Shown in pieces: positions 36,882-50,130 of a stretch of 64,000 nucleotides of DNA. The notes beneath the pieces are model-generated. The model did not search any database. It had not been told where the DNA came from and saw nothing but the letters and a program-made list of their open reading frames with translations. The DNA lies in the NCBI GenBank assembly GCA_902702965.1, contig CACRXP010000086.1, positions 1,400,800-1,464,799 of the forward strand. Reading direction: 5' to 3'. Both the position numbers and the translations under genes were made by a program. Position 1 is the first letter of the stretch, and each line of letters opens with the position of its first letter. The stretch comes from Spirometra erinaceieuropaei (taxonomy: Eukaryota > Platyhelminthes > Cestoda > Diphyllobothriidea > Diphyllobothriidae).

Positions 36882-37284
36882 AATGCCACAGTCCAGACCG
36901 CTCACAGCAGCTCGTCCTATTTGCCCACACAACTTCCAAGGCTACACATGAATCTACTTCACAGTGCGCGCGTACATGTCACCCACGCAGTACTATTCCT
37001 CTCTCCTGCGGCAAACGCGCACCGTCCTAATTGTTACTGTCATTTTGATGGGTGAGACGTCGCACGATAAAACATTTTCATATTATTATTTAAGTAAGAA
37101 GCATGTCCTTTTGTGTAGGCGTACGCGCTATGGGACCCATTCGTGCGTGTTGAACGCGCAGACGTGCGTGCTAAATTTTGTAGGTCGCCGCTCCGAATCA
37201 CATCAGCAGTTAGTTGGCAGGCTCAGACGGACCGCATACCAACGCACTCCTCGCCATAATAAATTTGAAGCGCTAGGATTCGTA

Positions 37285-37620
37285 GCTTGGAAAGTTGCCA
37301 AGACTGAGTGTCAGGCTGCAATGACTCCTTCCTGCTGTGGCTTCTGTGGTACCCTCAGGCATGTGAGATCCAAGCGGCTGGGATCAGGTCATGTGACATG
37401 TATAGACGGACTGATTAGCCTTGTCGCCCCCCGAGTCTGAACCCACCTGCGGTCGTCTGGCCAATGCATTGACATGGAAGCAAGGTGGGTGTAGAGGGGG
37501 GGAGAGTTTGATAGGTTCCGCATCTGGCTGCCCCACTATGAACTTAGTTCACGCGTAGGACCCGGATGCTGCGCCCGCTTCGTGGGGCAGTCGACGTACG
37601 TCGTCGCATGCGGCGGTCGG
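37285..37620 (+). repeat. GC-rich dispersed repeat R1
   Basis: Contains GACTGAGTGTCAGGCTGCAA (37302-37321), CTTCTGTGGTACCCTCAG, an AGGTGGGTGTAGAGGGGGGG tract (37483-37502) and a divergent 3' part. It matches the 25.6 kb copy in the 5' half. Confidence 0.6.
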
Positions 37621-37649
37621 ACCAAAATGGGCAGGTTCGAGAGCAAGAA

Positions 37650-38125
37650 GGTCATGCGTACGACGACAAGCAGATTGCATGTGAGGAGTCGCCGGCTGTC
37701 TCGATTCACTGACCGCAGTGTAGAGACAGACAATGAATTCAACTTCGCTAACACAAACATAATAGAGTGGGCCAGGAACTAGAGGGACCCGGATGTGTGT
37801 GCGACTCTACCACCGGTACCAACTTTTGGTGCGTTTTTACGGTCTCAGGGAATGGATACCTGTGCGGGTCTGTTAGCTCAGAAAACTATACTGATGCTTT
37901 GGCGATCCACAACTCCTCTTTACTTCGACCAAAGTCTGGGGCTTGAAACTTCACCCTTATTTCTCAAGGACATCTCTTTGATTCCGCAAGCTTTAAATGT
38001 TCCAGTTGGGTTGTTGGAAATCCAGACTCAGAAATGCATTAGGTGTAGGTTTTACGGTATGGTGAAGACAGTTTGACAGCCGAATTCCCCTTTTCCCGCC
38101 GAACTACAGGCAACTATCTGCAATG
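37650..38125. other. Unassigned stretch
   Basis: Between R1 and FB3; nothing recognised. Confidence 0.35.
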
Positions 38126-38840
38126 TGCAGTAGCTGGCCTATTTCGCGAAATATTAACCGAAATTCATAAATAGGTTTTCGATTTGAAAGGATGACTTGC
38201 GTGAGGCTGTAATATGGATTTTTGCGCATCATAGTCCCAAGATATTTCAGTTACGCTAGAGTATCGGTTTTTAAAGGAGTTTCTTCTCCGACACCAGCGA
38301 AACCTATTCTCGGTAAAAAAAAAACGCCTGCATAAGTAGTATGATTTTTCCACGTCGATTTCCGATGCACTTACAAATTCAAATATCTTTGATAGGAAAC
38401 ATGCACAAGGATATCTCGTACTCATTTTGTAGAGAATTACGTCTTCTGCAGCTTTTGTACGGGCTGAAAGGATATATCTCCGTTAATAAAAGTTTGCGAT
38501 TATGAGCTCTTTTAAGATCGTGCGATATCCATTCAAACAATATCGCACCTGTCTGTCCAGTAATGCTGCTTGTAAACTATACATCCTGGTTCACAGCCAT
38601 GGCAGAATCTTATTTATTGAAAGTCAGTGTAAAAATTCTACTACTTGTGTAGCCACTTCATACCGAATGTGATTGCCAAGGCGGTCAAAAGGAGGCGTAT
38701 TCAAACGCCGGCATCCTGACGTAACTGATATATCTTGAGATTATGTTGGATGGCAATCAGTATTACAACCCCGCCTTTTCCAACAAAAAACACACCTTAA
38801 AATTTCGATCCAAATTTCTTGAGGTAGGTTATCCACTGTA
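38126..38840. mobile_element. Fold-back element FB3 (internally deleted)
   Basis: The left end TGCAGTAGCTGG is followed by TTAACCGAAATTC and the family's arm sequence (including AACATGCACAAGGATAT near 38400). The right end reads inwards TACAGTGGATAACC at 38840. At 715 bp it is about 280 bp shorter than FB1 and FB2, mostly in the loop and right arm. Confidence 0.65.
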
Positions 38841-40952
<2,112 letters not shown>

Positions 40953-42253
40953 ATTTAAGGGGCGTTATTTACTTGGACTCGACTATCAGTGGTATTTTTC
41001 ATACTTATTAACGGCAGTTCGTGGCGCAAGATTTCATTTTATTATTATTACATCCGGAAACGGATATAATGGCATCTAAATAGAATCTGGAGAGTAAGAG
41101 TAAGAGTCAAACCAAGTGCGGATAAAAATGTAAGAGAAGCAGCAAGTTTAAGGGTTCTAGATGATAATATAAGAGAGCTGCACGCCATATTTATGAATTG
41201 TTCAAAAAACGAAGTCCAACCAAGGTGACCACAGACATTGAAATTCGAGAAAACAACGCTCGATGCACAATGAACACGTGGAAAATCCAGTTGTTTTCTG
41301 CCATAGACATGGGGAACTGATGCACCAGTTGCATGACTGCAGAAAGGAACTTGCTTATTTCGCTTCACCTTGTAGTTAACGATGACAATCAAGTCAGAAA
41401 TTGACACTCCAATATTCCTCCTCATTGTTGGCATTCCTTCCCCACTTGTGGAGAGACTTGTGAACAAATCGATGTCTCAAACAGCTGGAACTGCTGTCAT
41501 TTCTCAAGGTGGAAACGGCACACAGGACGCGGACAATACCCTAAACCGCCTATCGAGCTATTCGGTCTTGGCCATTGATTATTTGGATGTCCTGACTGTT
41601 GGAAGTCGCCTAACGGGTGTGGTGGCTGCGATGCTGATTCACCACATTGATCGAGGTTAGTTAGATCCATAGGCAGACTGACAGGCGTGATTGTGCGTGG
41701 AATCCCAGGCAGGGTCAGATAGCCTCCAACTAACCTACCTGGGCTCGCTTCGACCATCCTGCCCGGTCTACACGTCACCAATTTCGTAAGATCTGTTGAG
41801 CTGGAGGGAGGTAGGGTTTGCTGTCGATCTAATTGGTATCTGATTGCCGCAGCCCTCATAGTAGACAAAAACACCGACATTGTTGGGCCGCAGAAGTTTG
41901 ACCAGGCTCTTCAAGGTTGGTTTCGAATCTGCAGTTGGGTTCCAGTATCAGTGTTACGAAAACATGCTCATGGAAGCACCTCTGCAGTTTTCGCCGATTT
42001 CTCGGGAAATCTACAGTCGCCATTTCAGCGAGAGACTTCTCGTGCGGCAGTGAGTCCTTCGGTCGCGTGGGACAACAGAAAAATTTTAGTTTCGTGTCCA
42101 TGAGTCCCGCTGATAACAAGGAGTTTCGGTGGAAATGAGGCCATCTCAGAAGCTTTTAGAAAATGACGGATAGTCTTCTGAATTCGGCTTTTTGTTCTTT
42201 TAATTATCGCGCCTTAATCTGGCACTTGTTGTTGCTTAAAAAAATTGACGAGG
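40953..42253. other. Unassigned stretch
   Basis: Contains minus frames of 139 and 127 codons (41048-41467, 41497-41880) with no known domain or LINE motif. Their coding status is unknown. Confidence 0.3.
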
Positions 42254-42960
42254 TACAGTAAATGTGCTATCACATGACATGGTGACTGAAATTCCGAAAC
42301 GATTTTCGACTCGGAAAGATTACTTAAGTATGGCTTCCATAATAATTTAAGTGTCGCGAAATGAGAAGACGTTTCAGTCACGACAGAATGCCAGCTTTCC
42401 AATGAGGCTCTTTTCGACCGATCACATAGACTACGCTTCACAAAAAATGACTACATAGGTAGCATAATTTATTCCTACGGAATTTCGATAGTCGCATAAA
42501 TCTAAGTATATTTTGCGCAAGTCACATACAAAAATATTCTTTTTGTTTATTTGGTGGTAAATTACGTCCTACTTAAACTTTATACCTGAAGAAAGGGTAA
42601 ATTTTTATTTGAAAAATTTTTCATCATGAGATTTTCCAAGACCGCGAAATGGCCAATCGTACATCATCGCATCAGCACATATTTTAATGCTACTCATAAA
42701 GTGGACAACGTGGCCCAAATCCATTACAAAATTTTAAGAGTCCTTTACATCCTCTTTTCAATGGTTTATAGAGGTGTGTGATTTCCCTTATACGAAAAAT
42801 ATGTAGTTTGCAGTTTGGAAACCCCGAATACAAGTGCAACGGCAGGTCGGTCTCAAAATTATTCGGGAATTTAAAGTCTTTTAAAACCAAAAGATACTTC
42901 TTATTCGAGCAATTTTATCTGGGGAAACTTTGCGTGGGTGACCTCTATAGAATCGTTGTG
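42254..42960. mobile_element. Fold-back element FB4 (right end truncated)
   Basis: The left end TACAGTAAATG and the arm match the family (GACTGAAATTCCG, AGATTACTTAAG, TATACCTGAAGAAAGGGTA). The loop at 42690-42930 reads in the opposite orientation to FB2's left half (ATTATTCGGGAATT; TTTGGAAACCCCGAATAC). No right terminal repeat is found, so the element is broken there. Confidence 0.6.
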
Positions 42961-45900
42961 TAAACTTGCGAACTTGCAAAAATAGCCGATATATTATCCA
43001 TTCACTTCGTTATTCTTCCGCCTTGTATTTAAGCCCTTAACTATTTGTTAGTAGTTAGTCAGGTGCATAGAAAATTGTATACCACAAAATAAATCAAAAG
43101 TTTTACTGCTGTTTATCAAAATAATGACAGCAAATAACGTTCGGCCTGATAGTTCTCTCTTTCTAATATTGATCAGGAACATTTACTTGTGAGTCTACGC
43201 ATGTAATGGAGAAATGTTTTCAAAGACCGTGAAAAGTGAACGAGAGGATCATAGTAAAATATAATACGGGAGTAAAATAAAATTGATTATTCTATCCAGC
43301 TTTTCTAAGCCTACACCTATTAAAGACTAGTTGCTTTGATCTCATTTCGTCGGAAAACTATTTTCGTTTGATAAGACTTCTACACGAGGAACCAGCGCCA
43401 AATGAGCCAGGATGTCTTTCAATAAAAGACATTCGGAAATCAATGGCAAACCGGAAAACACTTTTCAATACGTCCAATTTTGCTTGAAAAAGCACCTAAA
43501 AATATACATATGCTTTTTTGATCGCGAAGAAATTTCGGATTTCGGGATAAAATATAGAGCAAAATGTGCGGTGGCCGGGGTGGGTTTACTACCCATAACT
43601 GTCTACTATATTTGCGTGAGTAGGCGTTTTTCGGTAGTTTTTGCTGGGAGATCAGTTATACCCTAGTTTGCGCATTTTGCTTGGTTTGTTTGACGTCCTC
43701 GACGGCTTTAGACCCGGCAGGATGACACGGCGCTGCAAAAAGATCTATATCCTTCATGCGAATGCCGAAAATGATATTATTTCTGCGTCATAATACGCCG
43801 TCAATTACACAGCCGCACGTGAATCCGCTTCACCTATAAGAGATATCCCGTTACCATCTGGCATGTTTTCCCAAGATTCTAGATGTGGTGCGAGACGTCG
43901 GTGACCAATTTCGGGAGCATTTCGTGAATGCAAAAACCAGACTTTGGAACTCTGTGGGCATTAATAATAGACGCAAGCACAGATCTAAGGAGTAAAGCTC
44001 AGTCACCTGTGTTTGTACGACTTATCCGAAAAAGGGAAATCTAGAATCTGTCTTTCTTTTACTGGAAATTAAAGAAAACGACTACAGAATGCAAGCATTT
44101 TGGATAAGCTAAACAAAAGACCGAGTCAATAGGACGGTGACTGGATGAGAGCATGAGAATACACAACAACGAAACTTCTCTCATATAAGACTGAAGGAAA
44201 GATTTTTTTGCGTATGTTCTAGACGCTTATCCGGGTGTAAAATTTCGCACTACATGCTCAATCGCGAAGTTTCGTCGTAGGAGACTTTGACCAGAAACAT
44301 ATGTAAACGAGGAAGGAAGTTGTAAAGTGTCCCTAAGTGCTTTAAGTTACGTCGTTTAAGTCCCAGAATTTCAATAAACTTATAATAGCCGATGGGTTGG
44401 GATCGCAAGTTTTGCACAGGTGTTACGATTATGCAACCTGAAGCTCTTTGCCTCTCGAGTGCCCTGAAAACATTTATTATTGCTTCATGACATCATATTC
44501 GTGACTAGGAGGGCCCTTACTCAATGAATTTTTTGCAGAACTGCAATATGCGAAAGAAAATGTTACCACATTCACGAGAAAATTGAAGGTGGTAGGGGTG
44601 AAATATCAACCGTGGACTGAACGCTTCAAAATTCACGGCTTATTAGCTTCCCAGGTATTGACACTTTCTCACACAGGAGTCCAGTATTATGAAAAGTTCA
44701 TGAGATGCTGAAAAATCCCAGTTCATCATTCGCATCATATATTTTTTCGCCTGAAACTGTGATTAAGCTAAGATTCCCTTCATGCAATTTTGTGATTAAG
44801 TTCCTGCTGACCACTGCGTTTTCATGTCTGCGTGGGTAGCAACGGGAATACTCGAATGTTTCTATTTTTGAAACAGTCTTTTGCAGACGGGGTGCTCTTA
44901 AGATGATATAAGACATTAAATGACAAAAAACTTGCGTGATGAATAAAAATTCTATATCTTAGCCGTCGCAAGGGAATCTCTTGAGGCACAGCTGGTTTAA
45001 GGAGTTTTAACGCTCAAGACCCACCAAATACTTGACAGTCATTTTCAAAGCAAATAATTTATAAATATTTGTTGTTAATTTTCACAGTTCTTAGTTATGT
45101 TCATTTTGGCCGACATGTAAGGACTGTGGAATCACACTTTTTTCTCCGTTAATTTTGTTTACTTGAATGCTCGTCCACTTTTTATTCCGAAATTGCAAAG
45201 TGATGTACCTTTGATCCCCGTCAAAAAATATATTTTCTAAGAAATCCAAATGCATTAAAAACATGAATAATTATCGACAAGACCCTTTTTCATCAATCGA
45301 AAATAGTTTGGATTACAAATATGCGACTGCGCATCTTCCGAATCAAAAAGTAACAATTTCTCCATGCTCATGCCAGTTACAGTGTCATCTGACGGTTTGA
45401 GTCTTACTATTTTAAAACCGGGCTCCTTCGATAAATATATTGGGGAATATGTGTATATTACTTAGATTAAAAATATACACATAATCGTATAATTATAATT
45501 GGCATTCCTTATGCGGAGGTGTGCGCAAATGAATAAATGACGGAAAAGCAACCTTAGTTTTATTTTTAAACAAATTCTTGAATAAACAATAGTTTAAAGT
45601 ATACGCAGGCGTCTGATCCTTTACTACATCTATCAGCAGTTCAATAAAAATAGCAGTTTGAAGCGTTTAACTCGCACTTTTGGTGTCTACACAGTTTGAA
45701 ACCTCCACGGATAGCTTTGTTGATAAGAGTATTTGATAATGAGATACCCGCAGTCTTTCTGCAGGGTGTACTCGTGCAGAAGAGCCCCGTAGCTGGAAAA
45801 GGAAAAGCTCCCAGGGGAACGGATAAAATATAACAACTGGTAACCCCGGTGTTTTTTCTGATCAGCGTCCTCAAGCCTGGGCAGAAGATAGCTCTGCGAA

Positions 45901-46127
45901 AAGGACAACAGTCGCCTATTTGCACTCGTCAGCCCGCGACGGCGATTCACTCCCCGTGAAGAATCCGTAGGTTCTGGACGTCTGATTTACATTATTCGAT
46001 CCAGGTGTTTGCTGAATTTCGGTTTCCATAATTAAATTAATCGTCATCAGTATCTTCCGCTTCAGCATCTTCATAATAACAATAATCATAATCTCCTGGA
46101 CACCTGAATTAACACCCTCGTATTACA
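42961..46127. other. Unassigned AT-rich stretch
   Basis: About 3.2 kb, AT-rich, without a supported gene or repeat. Confidence 0.4.
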
Positions 46128-46260
46128 GGTGGCCTTGCGCTAAACTCCAGGTTTCTATTCCCCTGGCCTGACCTTAACCTAACGCTAACACCAACACTCC
46201 TGGCCGTAACCCTAACACTAACTCCAGCCCCAACCTCCTCGAATTTAGCGCAAGGCCACC
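46128..46260. mobile_element. Short TIR element with telomere-like interior
   Basis: A 17 bp perfect inverted repeat, GGTGGCCTTGCGCTAAA (46128-46144) and its complement (46244-46260), encloses degenerate CCTAAC/CCCTAA units such as CTTAACCTAACGCTAACACC and GTAACCCTAACACTAAC. A related single end, TTTAACGCAAGATCAC, lies at 19202-19217 beside another CCCTAA patch. Confidence 0.55.
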
Positions 46261-46504
46261 GTTAAAATGGGGGTGCCGATAACCGTGCCCTGCCCCATGA
46301 CCAACGCCACAGTTACAACCTTCGTCCTTCTTCCTCTTGGTTATCTTTTTAATTGTTTTTCTTTTTGCTGTTATCATTATTTGTGTTATCAGCATCATGA
46401 TTCTCCTGTAAGTGACTTTCGAGACAGGTGTCCCGACACGTCGTCGAGAATCCACAAATCAGACCAAGTAGACATTTTATAATCCTCCTGCACTAAAACA
46501 CACG

Positions 46505-46960
46505 ACAGTTTGACCGTCGTTGCCGACGATATCCACCGTGTGCTCTACAGTAAGGTGAATCGGACACGGTGACTTGCACGCGACTTAGTTTCCGGCGAAT
46601 GTGGACTTCAGCAGCATCTACCGCACTCCCTCATCCTTCCCCACCCTGGCCCGGTATCAAGACATAATCAAGAAGACCAAAGGCGGCGGAAGGCGCACGT
46701 GGATGGGGCGGCCGAGTCCGTACCTTGACGCTCCACTCCACACCCCCTGGTTAACACAACAAATGACCAGGATTTTGACAAACAACAACAGTGGGGACGG
46801 CAGGGGTCCCAGTGTGCGCGAAGGCTATCGGCAACCGGGTCTGCCAACGCACCCCCGACGTGTTGGCGTTGGTTATGGGTACGCAATCTGATAACGCCTG
46901 CCAGAATCCGATATTGCCCCCGTGTTGGTCCAGCGCATCTACCACGTGGCCCGTTTAGGG
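46505..46960 (-). repeat. GC-rich dispersed repeat R1
   Basis: Minus-strand copy: GACGATATCCACCGTGTGCT (46526-46545), CAGCAGCATCTACCGCACTC, ACAACAAATGACCAGG (46755-46770), GTTGGTCCAGCGCATCTACC (46924-46943). With the 28 kb copy it defines a unit of at least 440 bp. Confidence 0.7.
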
Positions 46961-47439
46961 GGCACACACACATACACGTCAAGGTGAGAATGTGTAAAGG
47001 ATTCCCCCGTTTATCCTCCCACTCTGGAATTCTTCCTGGACAATTTTCGAAACCACTTATTCCAAACCGTCAGCAGTCCCTAAAGAATGACTGTGTCATG
47101 CCTGGTATGGCACTTTTCGATTTGCTCAATAATAAAGAAATTTACGGTTCTTTAAATGGCCGGACTCGAGATTTATTTAGTCGAGCACTGGTCGTCACGG
47201 AAGGTGAAGCAGTTCCTGTTTTTGAGTGATTCATAATAAGATATCGCTAGCGCACTGGAGAGCCCTCACTGAATTCTTGTAAAAAAAACTTGTTAGATTT
47301 CGTGATGGGGAAAGAATTTAGCCGATTTATCCTGAATCATGATGGCACGACAAGCAATGGAAACTCAAAAAGGAGCCTAACAGGAATATATTGCTATGTT
47401 AGGGAAAAGATCACCGAGGGAGCTGCCATGCGGTTCATT

Positions 47440-47448
47440 GAAAGGGAA

Positions 47449-47479
<31 letters not shown>

Positions 47480-47613
47480 AAGAAGAAGAAGAAGAAGAAG
47501 AAAGAAAAAAGAAGAAAGCAGAAGAAGAAGAGGAAGAAGAAGAAAAATAAGAAGAGGAAGAAGAAGAGGAAGCAGACGAAGAAGAGGAAGAGGAGGGGGG
47601 AGAGGAAGAAGAT
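47440..47613 (+). repeat. (GAA)n purine tract
   Basis: A run of about 17 AAG triplets (47450-47502), then degenerate GAA/GGA to 47613, nearly all purine. It gives false poly-Lys and poly-Ser frames. Confidence 0.95.
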
Positions 47614-47704
47614 CCTCGCATTTGTTCAATGTGCTTCTAGATATAACTTCTCGGCCGATAGCCTTTATTCGAAGAGGCAGTAGTCCCCCGCTCTAAAATA
47701 TGGC

Positions 47705-48240
47705 ACAAGAGTTAATGCCATTTAAATCGACTTCAAGGAGGCCTTCGGTGGGGTTTCACATCGGTTGATCTATAAACTCTGGACATATGGGGCACTAGCG
47801 AATTTACTGACCCAAATAGAGGATTTCTTGACAGTCCGATCGTAGTCTGTGTGCATGGGAAAGGTTAACTCTACACCCCTGGCAGTTGTGAGTGGATTTC
47901 TCCGGGGTTCGATTCTGTGGCCCTTACCGTTCTGGCTCTTAATAATTGTTTATCAGGACTGGACTGAAGGGGTGCCACGGTTGCAGATGACACCAGAATA
48001 TGACAAGCGACAGAATACCATAACAGTACAGGAGTCCTGCAAGAGCCTTGACCGATTCTGCGAATAGTCTTACATTAGATGGTCTTTCAAGTTTGACGTT
48101 GAAAAGTGTGGCCCATTTCAGATCAAAGCAAAGAAAGCAGACAATGCCGGCCCTCCTCGATAATTTACTGAGTGAAGGTCTCTGGAGAATGGTGCCAAAA
48201 AGTAGGGCCCTGCGTTACTACTATGACATATTGAAAAGCA
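47705..48240 (+). mobile_element. LINE reverse transcriptase fragment (CR1/Jockey-like)
   Basis: Motif A IDFKEAFGGVSHRLIYKLW (47729-47785) is followed by IEDFLTVRS, then VGKVNSTPLAVVSGFLRGS (a decayed VxSGVPQGS block, 47855-47915). The catalytic YADD is gone, replaced by LQMTPEYDK (about 47990). FDVEKCGPF (48090) is the downstream N-x-x-K-C block. Stops interrupt it. It directly follows a GAA-rich tract. Confidence 0.75.
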
Positions 48241-48879
48241 ATTAGTGCCCTCTTGTAATGAAAAGGTCGTTAGTAGATATGGACGAGGACGAAAGTAATT
48301 TTGAGAACCTGGGCTCCCTATAATACAAATGTCTATTTGTAAGGCTAAATTTACTCTAACTAGAATATGGACAGAACTGAGATCTCATACAGACGAATCG
48401 GTTTGTGAGGCAGCGAGAGTGCGCCGTACAGTCCGGTGAACTCCTCGCACCAGCCACAACAAACTATATAAGTGAGAACTCCTTCGAGCTCGGAGGGGCC
48501 TTCTTGTAGTTGATTGTATGCAAGTGCTTCTCCCCGCAGTGTCTGGAGCGGACGTAATCATGGTAGGCCTTTAAAGCCGTCTGCCGGAAACAACGAGTCC
48601 GTTGACGACGAAAAACTACGGCACTAATGTTAGCTGAGTCCAAGTAAAGTTGAATATTTCCAATTCAGACCACAACTGAGATTCCGGACGACTGGATTGT
48701 CGGCAAGGCGGATAAAATCAGTAGTGGAGGTAAGTAGAGGGACGTATTTGCGGTCATCAAGGTCGTCTACGATCCATAACTTATTGAGCCACTTCTCAAC
48801 TCAGGTGGGACAACCCTACTATTTGGCAGACCGCACATCCTGCAACGCTGAGATGGAACGTGGTCAAATGTTCATTTCT

Positions 48880-50130
48880 AGTCTGTAAGATACCAACGGA
48901 CTTCCTTAAGTAGATACCAATGTCGACCTTGATCGCCCACACTCTCCGAAAGACACAATCAGGGTAATTCGCCAGATGTCTCGTGGAAAATCTCCGAGCG
49001 CTCGCTCCATTCCATTAACTTGCAGAAACATCGTGGAACGGGCGACGTTAGCAGCCCGGCAACTCCAGAAAAAAGTGCAACGAAGTGGGAATCGACGTCT
49101 ATACCAAATTTGTCAATCTCACAGAGGCCTAAAACACCATGAATTGTGACAAGTTTTGGGGAATCATGAAGTCGGTGCATTGAACGCCTCACAACGACTA
49201 GATGGCTTCCTAACGGCATAGAGACGTGCATTGGGGACAGACGGTCAATGTCACAGACCCTTTCAGCCGCATGTCCCCTGCAATTTCATCGGACGTCCGT
49301 TGAGAGGGCGGCAGGGAACCGATACCACCAACCGAGCCAGTGGGAAGCTGCCCAAATCTTCTGTACGTATGTCGTCACTAAAATCTTGAATGTCGAAAAC
49401 AACTCTCTCACCGGCATTTGGGCACTGAGCACGAAATCCTACGGAGATTTTCAGTGAGGTCTGTGATATGTGTCATTTTGATGCTCCAGATTCTAATCAA
49501 TCGTTAGAAGGAAAAAAGAGGTTGTCTTGCAGCAATTGCATCAGCCGCGAGCTATACTGAATATCACTGTCAGTGACGATCGTCACACCGCTGTGAATCA
49601 GTTCACGTGCCTAGTATACACAATCACGAAGAGCATCAAAACTGACAGTTTCAGCCCAGAACAGAGACCACCAATAGGGGTCCCAGTTTTTCGCACAGAA
49701 TCGCTGTAGCACCGTCAACACCACGCAGGGATGTAAGAAGTGGTTGTCCTGATAGAGCTTCTCTGGGGGTGCAGAAACTTGCTCAGTATCAAGACAAAGG
49801 GCGAGCTTAACCACTTTCACTGAAGTTGTTTAAGGATTCCAGAGCCCTAAAACCGAATCGCATGTTCAGATCGTCACACCGTTAAACCATATCCAACTTA
49901 GGCGATGTGACTTGGTTGACAATGCCAGATAGGCGTCTGCCGAAACGACTGCTCTACGCTCGCGTCGCTGCAGGTTTCCGTCGATTACAGAAAATACGTC
50001 ATCAGACGTTGCAAACTTCACAAAAGTGCGTCACCACCAAACCAAGTCCCTGGAATCCCCTACACAGGAACGGCGGGCATGGCGCACTGTCGCGAATGAA
50101 GCGGCACCCCCCGGAAATGACCAAGTACAG
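48880..50130 (+). mobile_element. LINE-B copy 2 (RT middle and C-terminal part, decayed)
   Basis: Heavily mutated relic of the same LINE as at 32.6 kb, recognised by a run of blocks in the right order: AARQLQKKVQ (49050), FVNLTEA then NTMNCDKFWGIMK (49110-49170, matching DLTKAFDTVN..LWKIM), LQQLHQPRAILNI with NQFTCLVYTITKSIK (49530-49640), GGAETCSVS (49775), IQLRRCDLVDNA (49890) and RRLPKRLLYARVAAGFRR (49926-49985). Stops and frameshifts occur throughout, so it cannot encode a protein. Confidence 0.7.

Larger units (their letters stand above)
32640..36890 (+). mobile_element. Decayed zinc-finger-tailed LINE (LINE-B copy 1), interrupted by a Penelope-like element
   Basis: Multiply frameshifted LINE polyprotein. 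The endonuclease begins near 32650 (LLLAACNVR, RPEDRRALTARELPRYKMDI) and continues through LSQGINIRHMALRQPLRRGKF (32935) to RVLVGTDHLAWEGVLG (33110). A linker has DWFDDNDGKVCNL at 33640. The RT reads DLTKVFDTDN (34438), CPERFTQLVRQ, ARVTDN, a YADD motif degraded to FADG (34787-34798) and FTFLDKIVQPG (~34950). The frame is then lost at the Penelope insertion (35235-36154). It resumes near 36330 with the C-terminal TGTAVFEANQIASVKAQ stretch and ends in C2H2 zinc fingers (36480-36881). The same protein type is often annotated in cestode genomes as 'craniofacial development protein 2-like'. A C-rich stretch at 32440-32640 may be part of its 5' UTR. All domains are disabled. Confidence 0.85.

Noticed and set aside
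47394..47683. Poly-Lys and poly-Ser frames
   Set aside because: Products of the GAA purine tract.
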